Shown: one piece after another, positions 45,174 to 54,251 of the stretch
Layout: the number at the start of each line of letters is the position of its first letter
How positions within the stretch are numbered: the first letter of the stretch is position 1
DNA from: Nitrospinae bacterium CG11_big_fil_rev_8_21_14_0_20_45_15
GTDB lineage: Bacteria; Nitrospinota; Nitrospinia; Nitrospinales; VA-1
Direction: 5' to 3'
Assembly: GCA_002787235.1 (NCBI GenBank)
Contig: PCWG01000032.1
Span: 186,001-250,000, forward strand
Length of the DNA: 64,000 bases
Program-made: the position numbers and the translations under genes
Notes under the pieces: generated by a model
The model's database searches: none
Seen by the model: only the letters and a program-made list of their open reading frames with translations
What the model was told of the DNA's origin: nothing

Positions 45174-45794
45174 GTGATCGCTGTCATTGATTATGGCATG
45201 GGCAATTTGCGGTCCGTTCAAAAGGCATTTGAGACGGTAGGAGCGCAAGTGGTTGTCACCAGCGATCCGAAGACGATTCTTGGTGCAAGCTCAGCGGTGT
45301 TGCCGGGAGTCGGTGCTTTTAAGGATTGCATGGACAATCTTCGGGAATACGGTTTGTTGGAGGTCGTTCCTCAATTTATAAAAACCGGGAAACCTTTTCT
45401 GGGAATCTGCCTGGGTTTGCAATTGCTTTTCAGCGAAAGTGAAGAATTTGGCAATGTTCCCGGTCTGGGAATCATTCCGGGGAAAACCCTCAGATTCAAT
45501 TTTAATGACCGCGCCGGTGAAAAATTAAAAATCCCGCACATGGGATGGAATTCGGTGAATTTAAAAAACGAAAGTCCATTGTTCAAGGGCATTCCCGATG
45601 CGTCCTGGTTTTACTTTGTGCATTCTTATTACGTCGCACCCGAAGATGCCCGCACTGTTTGCGCAACGACGGATTATGGCTCTGAATTTGTTTGCGGAAT
45701 CCACCGCGATAATGTGCATGCTTTTCAATTTCATCCTGAAAAGAGTCAGGCACTGGGTTTGAAGCTTCTCAAAAATTTTTCTCTCCTCCAATAG
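45174..45794 (+). CDS. hisH: Imidazole glycerol phosphate synthase glutaminase subunit
   Basis: Glutamine amidotransferase subunit that feeds ammonia to HisF; 206 residues. Class I amidotransferase triad: Cys in FLGICLGLQLLF, His in HAFQFHPEKS and Glu beside it. N-terminal MIAVIDYGMGNLRSVQKAFE and PGVGAFKDCMDNL are diagnostic of HisH. GTG start directly after the hisB stop codon (zero spacing), implying translational coupling. hisA and hisF are not in the window; the his genes are therefore split. Confidence 0.95.
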   Translation: MIAVIDYGMGNLRSVQKAFETVGAQVVVTSDPKTILGASSAVLPGVGAFKDCMDNLREYGLLEVVPQFIKTGKPFLGICLGLQLLFSESEEFGNVPGLGIIPGKTLRFNFNDRAGEKLKIPHMGWNSVNLKNESPLFKGIPDASWFYFVHSYYVAPEDARTVCATTDYGSEFVCGIHRDNVHAFQFHPEKSQALGLKLLKNFSLLQ

Positions 45795-45886
45795 TTGTTT
45801 TGCATGGCCTTTATTCCAGAAGGCTGTCATGCATCTGCCGTCGATAAAGCACGGTCGGAAATTCCTATCTCCATAGCATACGACAA

Positions 45887-46810
45887 GTGAACCTTTCAAA
45901 TTTTGGGACAGCCCAGTGGCGTGTAGGGGTTTTGATGGCCTGTACCACCGCTCTGCTTTGGGGGATTTTGCCCATTCTGCTCAAATTTGGACTGAAAGAA
46001 TTTTCTATCGAAACCGTTGCCTGGTCCCGATTTGCATTTGCCTTTATTGTATTGGGTGTCTGGTTGCATATGCGGGGAAAGGTAGAAGTCGAACGCAAAC
46101 TGCCTTGGCTGGGAGTTTTGGGCGGAGCGTTTTTGGCGACCAATTATTATTTTATGACGGCGGGAATTCACTTGAGTGGGCCTTCCAATGCCGCCGTCTT
46201 GATTCAACTGGCTCCCTTGTTGCTGGTTCTGGTAGGGGTATTTGCTTTTGGGGAAGGATTGACAAAACGTCAATTGCTGGGAATCGCGATCGCGGCGTTG
46301 GGTTTTCTGTTGTTCTACAAGGACAATTTACAGAGTTCTTCGGATGCGAATAATTACAGTTGGGCCGGGATCAACGTGGTTCTGGCGGCGGTGGCCTGGG
46401 TAGCCTTTATGATTTGTCAGAAAATTTTGATTCCGCATCATGCCCCGCAAGTACTGAATTTTATCGCTTATGGTGTTGCCGGTCTGGTATTGCTTCCTTT
46501 TGTGGAATGGGCAGGATTCAGTCAATTGAGCCTGGGAGGGTTTGCACTATTGATTTTACTGGGGCTCAATACCGTATTTGCGTATGGAGCTTTGGCGGAG
46601 GCGGTGCAGAGGATCCCTCTCACCTTGATCAGTGTCATCACGGCACTCAATCCATTGATCACGTTGATGGGAATGAAATTGCTGTCCACCTATTTCCCTG
46701 GCAATCTGGAACCGGGAGAACCGTCTGCGATGGGCTATTGGGGAGCTTTTCTTGCCGTTACAGGTGTTGTCACGGTGGTCACTCAAAAAGCGACTCGTAA
46801 GGAGAGTTAA
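45887..46810 (+). CDS. EamA/DMT-superfamily transporter
   Basis: 307 residues with ten hydrophobic helices in two EamA halves: TTALLWGILPILLKFGLKEFS...WSRFAFAFIVLGVW and INVVLAAVAWVAFMICQ...LNPLITLMGMKL. The conserved glycine- and proline-containing motifs of drug/metabolite exporters are seen (LSGPSNAAVLIQLAPLLLVL). GTG 45887 is the first start; the in-frame ATG at 45935 would delete part of helix 1. Substrate unknown. It follows hisH by about 90 bp with no terminator visible, so it may be read from the same transcript. Confidence 0.88.
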   Translation: MNLSNFGTAQWRVGVLMACTTALLWGILPILLKFGLKEFSIETVAWSRFAFAFIVLGVWLHMRGKVEVERKLPWLGVLGGAFLATNYYFMTAGIHLSGPSNAAVLIQLAPLLLVLVGVFAFGEGLTKRQLLGIAIAALGFLLFYKDNLQSSSDANNYSWAGINVVLAAVAWVAFMICQKILIPHHAPQVLNFIAYGVAGLVLLPFVEWAGFSQLSLGGFALLILLGLNTVFAYGALAEAVQRIPLTLISVITALNPLITLMGMKLLSTYFPGNLEPGEPSAMGYWGAFLAVTGVVTVVTQKATRKES

Positions 46811-46871
46811 AGTTTTTTGCAAACACACAACCTTTCTGCATTGCTGGTGTGTTTGAGCAGGAAACGAGGGG

Positions 46872-49058
46872 TCAGGAAGCCTGCAAGCTGGCTTGTTTCT
46901 GGCTTTCGACAAAAGTTTTCAATAACCCGACGTTTTGAGTGTGTCCCGACTTGTAGGCATGGATGTGGCCGCGAATGGGTTTGCCGAGCAAATAAAAATC
47001 GCCGATGATGTCGAGGATTTTGTGCCGGACAAACTCGTCGGGATAGCGTAGTTCTGTGTTCAAAACTTTTTTATCACCCAGCAAGATAAAATTATCCAGC
47101 TTGCCGCCACTGGCGAAACCCATCTTGGTGAGTTGAGCGACGTCTTCCATGAATCCGAAAGTACGTGCAGGGGCAATTTCTTTTTTAAAGTTATCGTGTC
47201 CGCTGAAAACAAAACTGTAATCCTGGATGCCAATGGGTTCGGGGTAATCCATGTGATAGCTGACAATAAAGCCATCGGCAGGTTCGATAGAAATAAAGGG
47301 TCCGCCGTTTTCTTTGGAGCCAAAGCTATAAGTTTTGTCGATGACGATTTCTTCGTTGAGTGCGTCTTGCTCCTCAAATTCTCCATCTTCAATCAATGAA
47401 CAAAAATCCTTGGCTGACCCGTCCATCACCGGGGCTTCGTCACCGATTTTTATCAGGAGATTGCTGATTCTGTACATGTGCAGACTGGCCATAATGTGTT
47501 CGATGGTGGCGACGGAAAAACGGCCTTTTCTCAAACAAGTGGAATAGTCGGTTGACTGCACATTTTGAAGATGCGCGGGAATGGTTTGACCGCTTGAAAT
47601 ATCTCCAAAAATGATCCCGCTGTTGGGCGGCAAGGGTTGTAAAATGAGGCCGGTCTTGATGCCGGAATGCAACCCGCTACCGCAAAGCACCATACTGCGT
47701 TTTAAAGTGCGTTGCAGTAATTGACCGGTTGGTTGTTTCTGCGATGGAACGGGCAGGCGAATGCCGTGTTCGCGGAGTTTTTCGGCAAATTTCTTCTTGC
47801 CAGCCTTCAGCGATTTGCGTGTTTTTTCCGAATCCCAGCCATTGTTCCTCAACTGATGAATGATGAATTGTTTTTCCCATTCGGGTTCGTTGCTACTTTG
47901 CTCGTTGGAATCTTTGAATATTTTGGCATCCCATACCCGTGTCGATTGTCTTATTTCGGGCGGGAGATCTCTCAATACGATCGTTTCACGAGAGGTAGAG
48001 GCAATGATTATTTTATCCAGAATAGAGCGCAATTCTTTAACATTCCCCGGCCAATCGTAATTGCAGAGGGTAGAATATACTTTTTCGTCGATTTTGGGAA
48101 CGTGAACTCCCATTTTCTGCGCGTAAGCCGCCAGAAATTCCTTCACCATAGAGGGGATGTTCATTGCGTAATCTCTTAGAGGAGGAACGCAAACGGAGGA
48201 TTCTTTGAAACGCTCAAGAAGTGTTTTGTTGAAACTGCCCTCGTTGGCAAGCTCTTCCAAATTTTTGGAAGAAGCCGCATAAATCCGTGCGGCTATGGTC
48301 GTGGTATCTGCCGAGGCCAGTCTCTTTTGAATACCTGCTGACAACGCATCGATATTAGAAAGGAAAACGACTTTATTTTCGGAATTTACTGTCGTATCCA
48401 AAGTCTTGTCCGCGGTTACATTCTCATTCGATGAGCCAAATAAAATGGATTCGATGTTCTCCGATTTTCGAATTTTACAATTCAACTTGATAAACGGAAG
48501 ACGGTTTTCCTGACTTTGCTGATGAATGATTTGCGCGATGAATTCTTTTCCCGTTCCCGGTTCGCCAAGGACGAGCACAGGTGCAGATTGCTCGGAAAGT
48601 TGTTTTGCTCGCTCCCGGATTTCTACCATGGCATCAAAACCCAGCGGCAAACTGGTGTTGCCAAAAAGATCACCGGCGACAGTGGCTTGTTTTTTTTGAT
48701 GAAGGGCCGCTTTCACCGATTGAGTGATGTGTTCCAGTGAAAAGGGTTTTTCAATGAAATCAAAGGCCCCCAGCTTGGTAGCCTGCACTGCGGTGTCGAT
48801 GGTGCCGTGCCCGGAAATGATCAAGACTTCGATTTCGGGATGAAATGTTTTGACCGATTTCAGAACTTCGATGCCATCCATGCCGGGTAGCCAGATATCC
48901 AGGATCAAAAGATCAGGCGGGTCCGATTGGATTTTTTCGAGCGCGTCGAGTCCGTCGCCTGTTGAGTCTACTTCGTAGCCCTCATCGGATAGAATATTTT
49001 TAAGGGACGCGGCGATATTGGTTTCGTCTTCAACGATCAGGATGCGTTCTTTTTGCAT
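46872..49058 (-). CDS. lpxC: Response regulator - degenerate NtrC-type AAA+ - LpxC fusion protein
   Basis: 728 residues from ATG 49058. Residues 1-125 are a receiver (ILIVEDE, acceptor Asp 54 in LLILDIW, KPF). About 135-370 is an NtrC-like AAA+ domain: Walker A GEPGTGKE (165-172) is intact, but GAFTGA is replaced by unrelated residues after ESILFGSS, and Walker B has lost its acidic pair (VVFLSNI, 230-236). A Fis-like helix-turn-helix follows (about 397-434). From about 448 to 720 it is a full LpxC: IEHIMASLH (His 521), VRHKILDIIGD (His 679, Asp 683), SGH (His 706), PVMDGSA, ARTFGF. LpxC commits UDP-acyl-GlcNAc to lipid A. The fusion suggests lipid A synthesis tied to a phosphorelay. Confidence 0.92.
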   Translation of the reverse strand: MQKERILIVEDETNIAASLKNILSDEGYEVDSTGDGLDALEKIQSDPPDLLILDIWLPGMDGIEVLKSVKTFHPEIEVLIISGHGTIDTAVQATKLGAFDFIEKPFSLEHITQSVKAALHQKKQATVAGDLFGNTSLPLGFDAMVEIRERAKQLSEQSAPVLVLGEPGTGKEFIAQIIHQQSQENRLPFIKLNCKIRKSENIESILFGSSNENVTADKTLDTTVNSENKVVFLSNIDALSAGIQKRLASADTTTIAARIYAASSKNLEELANEGSFNKTLLERFKESSVCVPPLRDYAMNIPSMVKEFLAAYAQKMGVHVPKIDEKVYSTLCNYDWPGNVKELRSILDKIIIASTSRETIVLRDLPPEIRQSTRVWDAKIFKDSNEQSSNEPEWEKQFIIHQLRNNGWDSEKTRKSLKAGKKKFAEKLREHGIRLPVPSQKQPTGQLLQRTLKRSMVLCGSGLHSGIKTGLILQPLPPNSGIIFGDISSGQTIPAHLQNVQSTDYSTCLRKGRFSVATIEHIMASLHMYRISNLLIKIGDEAPVMDGSAKDFCSLIEDGEFEEQDALNEEIVIDKTYSFGSKENGGPFISIEPADGFIVSYHMDYPEPIGIQDYSFVFSGHDNFKKEIAPARTFGFMEDVAQLTKMGFASGGKLDNFILLGDKKVLNTELRYPDEFVRHKILDIIGDFYLLGKPIRGHIHAYKSGHTQNVGLLKTFVESQKQASLQAS

Positions 49059-49088
49059 GGCAATATCCAAGTATTATTGATCCCCTTA

Positions 49089-49733
49089 TTATAACAGGGG
49101 TTGAGCTTTATAAAAGTCCATGTAGAAGATTTTTTGCCCAAGTTTCAAAAAGTTCTTCTCATATTTGGTTTTAGGCAAATCGTTTCTTTCCGGCATAAAA
49201 GCACCCTCGGGTGCCGAATTGACCAAAGCAGGCTCTGCCGACAGGTACTCAAGCATTTCAACTGCATAGGGTTCGCAGTCGGTGGCAAGACGTAATCTGC
49301 CGTCCGCACACAATTTGCCCGACAGCATTTGGATAAATTCAGGTTTGATCAGTCGTCTTTTAGCGTGTCGTTTCTTTGGCCAGGGATCTGGAAAGTTGAT
49401 ATAAATTTCTGCAAGTTCTCCCTCACCAAAAATTCTGGGGATTCTTTCTCGTGCATCTCCGTAAGCAACTCGGGCATTCATCAGTTTCAAATTGCCCAGG
49501 CGCGTTACCGTTTTACGGATGCCCTTGTGGTAGAAGTCGAGTCCGATAAAATTAGTTTTCGCTTGAGATGCCGCCATTTCGATAAGAAAATTTCCACCAC
49601 CAAAGCCAATTTCCAATTTGATGGGATAGTCTGACTTGAAAACATCGGGCCAGTCGGGGCGTTCTTCGACGTCAAAAAACAGGGGGCTGTTTTTTGCGAT
49701 TTCTTCAAAAGAAATCAGATTTTTGAATGACAT
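49089..49733 (-). CDS. trmB: tRNA (guanine-N7-)-methyltransferase
   Basis: SAM-dependent enzyme making m7G46 in tRNA; 214 residues. SAM-binding motif I is LEIGFGGGNFLIEMA (near residue 40), and the family signature YINFPDPWPKKRHAKRRLI follows near 110-128. The C-terminus MPERNDLPKTKYEKNFLKLGQKIFYM matches TrmB, where (T)KYE contacts substrate. The gene lies 30 bp upstream of the receiver-LpxC fusion on the same strand and may be co-transcribed with it. Confidence 0.95.
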   Translation of the reverse strand: MSFKNLISFEEIAKNSPLFFDVEERPDWPDVFKSDYPIKLEIGFGGGNFLIEMAASQAKTNFIGLDFYHKGIRKTVTRLGNLKLMNARVAYGDARERIPRIFGEGELAEIYINFPDPWPKKRHAKRRLIKPEFIQMLSGKLCADGRLRLATDCEPYAVEMLEYLSAEPALVNSAPEGAFMPERNDLPKTKYEKNFLKLGQKIFYMDFYKAQPLL

Positions 49734-49857
49734 TATTCAGGAATTCCTACTCATTGTAATGATTTACCTTTGACAGGAAAAGTCGTTTATGTAAATTTTA
49801 GATGGTTCACAGTTGGGAAAGTTTTCAAATCAACGGCCCCAATTTATCGCAGACAAA

Positions 49858-50343
49858 TCATTCGTCGGAAGCGGCTAAGTCATGAATGGTGACGATTTTT
49901 AGAATTTCATACTCTCTTTTGCCGTTCGGGAGTGTCATAACAATTTCATCGCCTTCCTGCTTGTTGATGAGCGACCGACCCACAGGTGAGGCACCTGAGA
50001 TTTTCCCCTCATCAGGATTGACTTCTTCCGGGAAGACGAGATGGTAAGTCTTCTTTTCACCCGTATCGAGGTCTTCAAGGTGTAAGGTGCTTCCAAGGCC
50101 CGATCGATCTTTTGGAATCCGTTTCAAGTCGATGGACAATACATCGCTGATGCGCTTTTGTAATTGCGAAACTCTGGACTCAAGAAAGGATTGTCGTTCC
50201 TTGGCGGCCTTGAATTCTGCATTTTCACTGAGATCGCCATGATCCATGGCAATTTTTAAAGCTTTTGGGATATCGACATTCAATTCTTTTCTTGCATCCT
50301 CAAGATCTTTCTCAAGCTTTTCAAGAACTGGAAGTTTTTTCAT
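49858..50343 (-). CDS. greA: Transcription elongation factor GreA
   Basis: 161 residues from the ATG at 50343 (GGAG about 11 nt upstream); the frame from 50397 adds 18 non-homologous residues. The N-terminal coiled coil (LEKLEKDLEDARKELNVDIPKALKIAMDHGDLSENAEFKAAKERQ) carries the acidic tip residues in GDLSENAEF that reach the RNA polymerase active site. The C-terminal FKBP-like domain ends in GRSLINKQEGDEIVMTLPNGKREYEI. Rescues backtracked polymerase. Confidence 0.93.
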   Translation of the reverse strand: MKKLPVLEKLEKDLEDARKELNVDIPKALKIAMDHGDLSENAEFKAAKERQSFLESRVSQLQKRISDVLSIDLKRIPKDRSGLGSTLHLEDLDTGEKKTYHLVFPEEVNPDEGKISGASPVGRSLINKQEGDEIVMTLPNGKREYEILKIVTIHDLAASDE

Positions 50344-50981
50344 ATTAAATAGACTCCGGTTTTCACGCGATCCAAACGGGATTAAAATCAATAGCACGGA
50401 AACAGTGCTAAAAATTTGATTGTTCAGTCAGCTGGTAAACAGCATGACCTTATGACAAAAGTAACAACAACTGGCAGATTGCTGAAAAAGTTGAACGCGG
50501 ATTTATAAAAATTTAATCCGACGCAGGGGGAGTTTTCATCATTGCAATTCGCACACGTGCGACGCGCCGAGGCAATCGTTGGCATGAAAACTTAGAAAGC
50601 CGGGAAAATTGCTACGCTACGTACCAAATGACAGAAAAATAGTTTTTCAGCACCCTGTCAGTGCATGTTCTTAGCGATAATGCCCTAATTATTGAGAACG
50701 TCAACCCGTTTTTTATGGGCGGTTTAATAAAATGCAATAGTATGAATGAATTGCTTATGTATATTTCAGTTCGCAGGGAAAGTGTAAAAATCCCTTATAA
50801 TTCTATGATTTATTTAAGCTAGAGGTCAATAGGAAATCATGCTTCGAGGATGGAAAAGAGCCTTGATACAGTGGAGATGCAAAATTTAATGAAAAGTTAG
50901 TGCGGTATAAATTGACAGCATGATGCGATTGTGATAGTTTCCCATCTTTCGCTTTGATGCTCATGCATTTGCATCCCGTGC
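50344..50981. other. Intergenic region upstream of greA and tRNA-Phe
   Basis: 638 bp with no credible gene. It contains the MITE-like inverted-repeat element (listed separately) and AT-rich sequence near 50690-50950. The short frames there lack ribosome binding sites. Confidence 0.4.
50471..50661. repeat. MITE-like element with 19-bp imperfect terminal inverted repeats
   Basis: CTGGCAGATTGCTGAAAAA at 50471-50489 matches, in inverted orientation, CTGACAGGGTGCTGAAAAA (complement of 50643-50661) at 16 of 19 positions. The enclosed 150 bp has no coding capacity and is less AT-rich than its surroundings. The structure fits a small non-autonomous transposable element or a large RNA foldback. No clear target-site duplication was found. 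Confidence 0.5.
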
Positions 50982-51054
<73 letters not shown>

Positions 51055-51220
51055 CTTTTTCCCCATCACAGAGCTTGTTCGTCACACAGCTTCAAGACAC
51101 CTCTGTTCCCATCGTCGCCCTATCGCTACAACAACCCATCGAGTTTCCTCTTTTTTCTGCCAGAATGAAATCAAAGTGGTCTTGAAACTGAAGGGCATCC
51201 TCAGGAATGAGCCATAAAAA

Positions 51221-52012
51221 TCAGGTTGCCTCCAGAACGGTTTTAAGAAAACTTCGCGTGCGTTCTTTTTGGGGATGATTGAATATTTTCTCGGGTGATC
51301 CCTGTTCGACAATCTTGCCCTGTTCCATAAAAATAATCCGATCCGCAAATTCCTGTGCAAAATGCATTTGATGCGTCACCATCAGCATGGTTCGGTCTGT
51401 TTTGCGTGCCAGATTTTTTAATACCAGTAAAACTTCTGCGGCCAGTTCGGGGTCCAGAGCGGAAGTGATTTCATCGAACAGCATGATTTTGGGTTGCATG
51501 GCTAGAGCGCGGGCAATGGCGACGCGTTGTTTCTGGCCACCGGATAACTGAGCGGGATAAGCGTTGATTTTGTCTTGCAAGCCGACCAGATCCAAAAACT
51601 CCACAGCCTGTTGCTCGGCTTCTTCTCTTGAAAGTTTCAGGACATGGATGGGGGCTTCGGTGATGTTACGTAAAACGGACATGTGCGGAAACAGGTTGAA
51701 ACTTTGAAACACCATGCCAACTTTGGCGCGGATTCTGGAAACCTGTTGTTTCGATACCGATGAGCCTGTGGAGTCCTCATGAATGTCATAGAGCGATTCT
51801 CCGTCAATGACTACCCGGCCGGAATCGATCGATTCCAAAGTCATGAGGATTCTCAGGATGGTTGATTTTCCCGATCCGCTGGGCCCAATCAGGGCGACTT
51901 TTTCGGAGCTTTCAATGTCGATATCCAAATTTTGCAGGACCGTCAATGCGCCATAACGTTTGCAGACTTTTTGCATTTGAATGATTCGATTGGATTGAGT
52001 TTCAATAGCCAT
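51221..52012 (-). CDS. ehuA: Ectoine/hydroxyectoine ABC transporter ATP-binding protein (EhuA-like)
   Basis: 263 residues; polar amino acid/opine-type ABC ATPase. Walker A GPSGSGKST (near 43), Q-loop VFQSFNLFPHMSV, signature LSGGQKQRVAIARAL, Walker B IMLFDEITSALDPELAAEVL, switch His in VTHQMHFA. Specificity for ectoines is inferred from its place as last gene of ectABCD-ehuBCDA; the subunit sequence alone resembles other amino acid importers. Its start overlaps ehuD by about 11 bp. Confidence 0.88.
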   Translation of the reverse strand: MAIETQSNRIIQMQKVCKRYGALTVLQNLDIDIESSEKVALIGPSGSGKSTILRILMTLESIDSGRVVIDGESLYDIHEDSTGSSVSKQQVSRIRAKVGMVFQSFNLFPHMSVLRNITEAPIHVLKLSREEAEQQAVEFLDLVGLQDKINAYPAQLSGGQKQRVAIARALAMQPKIMLFDEITSALDPELAAEVLLVLKNLARKTDRTMLMVTHQMHFAQEFADRIIFMEQGKIVEQGSPEKIFNHPQKERTRSFLKTVLEAT

Positions 52013-52661
52013 AGCGTTTCTCCATAAATCGGATCATTCTTGCTGAAATCAAACTGAGGATTAAAAATAATATCCCGACCAGAGTCAGCGGCTCTGTGTA
52101 CCGGAATGTTTCTGCGCCGATGATTTTTGCGGTTTGCAAGAGTTCCAGAACGGTGATGGCCGATAGCATGGGTGTGTCCTTAAACATGGCGATGAGATAA
52201 TTGCCCAAAGCGGGTATGATGGGCGGCAGGGCCTGCGGGAGAATGATCGCCTTAAAGGTGTGTCCCTTGCTAAAATTAAGTGCCTCAGCGGCTTCCCATT
52301 GCGCCTTGGGAACACTTTCTATTCCCGCCCTGTAAACTTCTGCCAGGTACGCACTGTAGTGGATTCCAAGGGCCAGAACCCCGGTTTGAAACGGGGTCAA
52401 TCGCAAACCCGCATCGGGTAAAACATAGAATAAAAAATAGACCTGTACCAACAGCGGCGTGCTACGAAAAAATTCCACTATCGTGGTTGCCATCCAATAC
52501 ATCACCGGCTGTTTGGATTTTTTCAACACCGCCCACAACAACCCGAGTAGCATCGCCAACGCCATGCCCATAACCGTGGCGGTGACAGTGATGATGAGAG
52601 CGTCCAGTAATTTGGGTAGCAGGCTGAGGGCAAATGCCCAGTCAAAAATATTTTCGTTCAC
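52002..52661 (-). CDS. ehuD: Ectoine/hydroxyectoine ABC transporter permease (EhuD-like)
   Basis: 219 residues from the GTG at 52661, which lies 2 nt after the ehuC stop and has AAAGG 7 nt upstream; the longer frame to 52721 would overlap ehuC. Five hydrophobic helices and the permease motif EAAEALNFSKGHTFKAIILPQALPPIIPA (EAA loop) identify a His/Glu/Gln-type permease. The EFFRSTPLLVQVYFLFYVLP stretch is typical. Forms the channel with EhuC. Confidence 0.88.
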   Translation of the reverse strand: MNENIFDWAFALSLLPKLLDALIITVTATVMGMALAMLLGLLWAVLKKSKQPVMYWMATTIVEFFRSTPLLVQVYFLFYVLPDAGLRLTPFQTGVLALGIHYSAYLAEVYRAGIESVPKAQWEAAEALNFSKGHTFKAIILPQALPPIIPALGNYLIAMFKDTPMLSAITVLELLQTAKIIGAETFRYTEPLTLVGILFLILSLISARMIRFMEKRYGY

Positions 52662-52663
52662 GG

Positions 52664-53317
52664 TCAACCTTTCGCGTAAGAAACATAGCGTTCCAATTTC
52701 CGAACTGCTCCGGAAATGCATAGGGACAGGAGAAAATAAATGAGCAAGGTGATTGTAAAAATTTCTGTCGATTTCAAAGTCGATGCCCGAAGGATTTGCC
52801 CTTTGAAAGTCAATTCCGATAAGGTGATCATGGAAACCAGTGCGGTGCTTTTTAAGAGTTCGATCATTAAATTACCGGCGGGTGGAAGCATGGCCACAAA
52901 GGCCTGCGGCAAAATAATTCTTGTCATCGTTTGTTGTCTGGAAAAACTCAGAGCCTGCGCGGCTTCATATTGCTCTCTGGGGACCGCCTGCACCGCTCCG
53001 CGCACGACCTCTGCGCCATAAGCCCCGATGTTTAAGCCCAGAACGAGGACGCCGGCACTGAAGGCATCCAATTTCCATCCGAAATGAGGGAGTACGTAAT
53101 AAAACCAGAACAGTTGAACCAGGGCGGAGGTCCCGCGAAAGATTTCAATGTAACAAGCGGAAGGGAGATAGAGGGAGGGATGACTCGAAAGCCGGGCCAG
53201 ACCGAAGATCAATGCCATCGGACAGGCGATGAGGGCGGCTCCAACGGTTAATAACACCGTTGTTTTTACCCCGCTCAATAAAATGGGAAGCCAGCTGAAA
53301 ATTTCAGTCAAACTCAA
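52664..53317 (-). CDS. ehuC: Ectoine/hydroxyectoine ABC transporter permease (EhuC-like)
   Basis: 217 residues, five membrane helices. The EAA loop is YEAAQALSFSRQQTMTRIILPQAFVAMLPP, and IEIFRGTSALVQLFWFYYVLP is the substrate-side motif. It starts at a TTG (53317); no ATG exists upstream of helix 1. Lies 15 bp after ehuB and overlaps into ehuD spacing of 2 nt. Pairs with EhuD as a heterodimeric channel. Confidence 0.87.
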   Translation of the reverse strand: MSLTEIFSWLPILLSGVKTTVLLTVGAALIACPMALIFGLARLSSHPSLYLPSACYIEIFRGTSALVQLFWFYYVLPHFGWKLDAFSAGVLVLGLNIGAYGAEVVRGAVQAVPREQYEAAQALSFSRQQTMTRIILPQAFVAMLPPAGNLMIELLKSTALVSMITLSELTFKGQILRASTLKSTEIFTITLLIYFLLSLCISGAVRKLERYVSYAKG

Positions 53318-53332
53318 TCTCTCAAATTATTT

Positions 53333-54241
53333 TCAATTTAATTTTGGATCGAACTTTTGGTTGGCCGCGCAAAGCTCCCCTGTGGTGACGTCTCCCGGCA
53401 AATCGTTTTGAGTGAATCCAAAAGGTTTCACCAATTCCAGATGCGTTGGCGTACCCAAAAATTCTGCCAGACCTTTGTTCAATGCATCTCGCAACTCACG
53501 ATCTTCTTTTCTTAGGGCAAAGGCACCATACCCCATCACTTTTTTCCCATGGATGACGGGATCTTTGAAGGGTTTGGCACGTTCAATGTCTGAATCGTTT
53601 GCTCTGTGGATTAAATTTTGAATCGTCAAACGGGTGGCCGCAAAGGCGTCGATACGACCCGTTTGCACACCGGCCAAAGCCCCGAGTGGATCAGGAAATA
53701 TGCGCAATCGGTTCTCGGGAATCCCCAGAGCTCTGGCATAACGGAGTTCTATGGTTCCCGCGACGATGCCCAGTCTGGCAGTGTCCGTGCGAGCTATGTC
53801 TTCATAGCTGTGCAAATTTTTGGGATTCTTTTTTTTCACGATCAGTCCTTCGCCAATTCCATAAGTCGGATTTGAGAAGGCCACCTCGTTGCAACGTTGA
53901 GGGGTGATGTACATTCCTGCCGCAATGACGTCGAATCGTTTGGCTTTCAATCCGGGGATCAAAGCACCAAATTCCGTCAGCACGCCTTCGATTTTTTCGA
54001 TTCCCATTTTGTGAAACAGGTGGCGGGCGATTTCCGGTGCTTCCCCGGTCAGACGGCCCTGTTTCGGGTCTTGATAGGCGTAGGGAGCCTCATTGGCATA
54101 ACCGACCCGGATCACTCCCCGGGATTTGGCTTGCGCTAAAGTGCTTGGATTTGAATTTGAAGTATCTGTAGTTTGAGAGTCCTGACAGCCTAGCAGGGTC
54201 ACCAGAAGCAAACTGAATAGAAACCTTGGGCGTCGTCCCAT
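53333..54241 (-). CDS. ehuB: Ectoine/hydroxyectoine-binding lipoprotein (EhuB-like)
   Basis: 302 residues; the solute-binding component. Signal peptide with lipobox LLGC (cysteine near residue 19), so it is a membrane-anchored lipoprotein, unlike the soluble EhuB of Gram-negative Sinorhizobium. Family 3 binding-protein wording: SRGVIRVGYANEAPYAYQDP, GEAPEIARHLF, LIPGLKAKRFDVIAAGMYITPQRC and VGIAVG-like RLGIVAGTIELRYA; VIHGKKVMGYGAFALRKED is close to EhuB. The gene follows ectD by 10 bp. Confidence 0.88.
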   Translation of the reverse strand: MGRRPRFLFSLLLVTLLGCQDSQTTDTSNSNPSTLAQAKSRGVIRVGYANEAPYAYQDPKQGRLTGEAPEIARHLFHKMGIEKIEGVLTEFGALIPGLKAKRFDVIAAGMYITPQRCNEVAFSNPTYGIGEGLIVKKKNPKNLHSYEDIARTDTARLGIVAGTIELRYARALGIPENRLRIFPDPLGALAGVQTGRIDAFAATRLTIQNLIHRANDSDIERAKPFKDPVIHGKKVMGYGAFALRKEDRELRDALNKGLAEFLGTPTHLELVKPFGFTQNDLPGDVTTGELCAANQKFDPKLN

Positions 54242-54251
54242 GTTGGAATGA

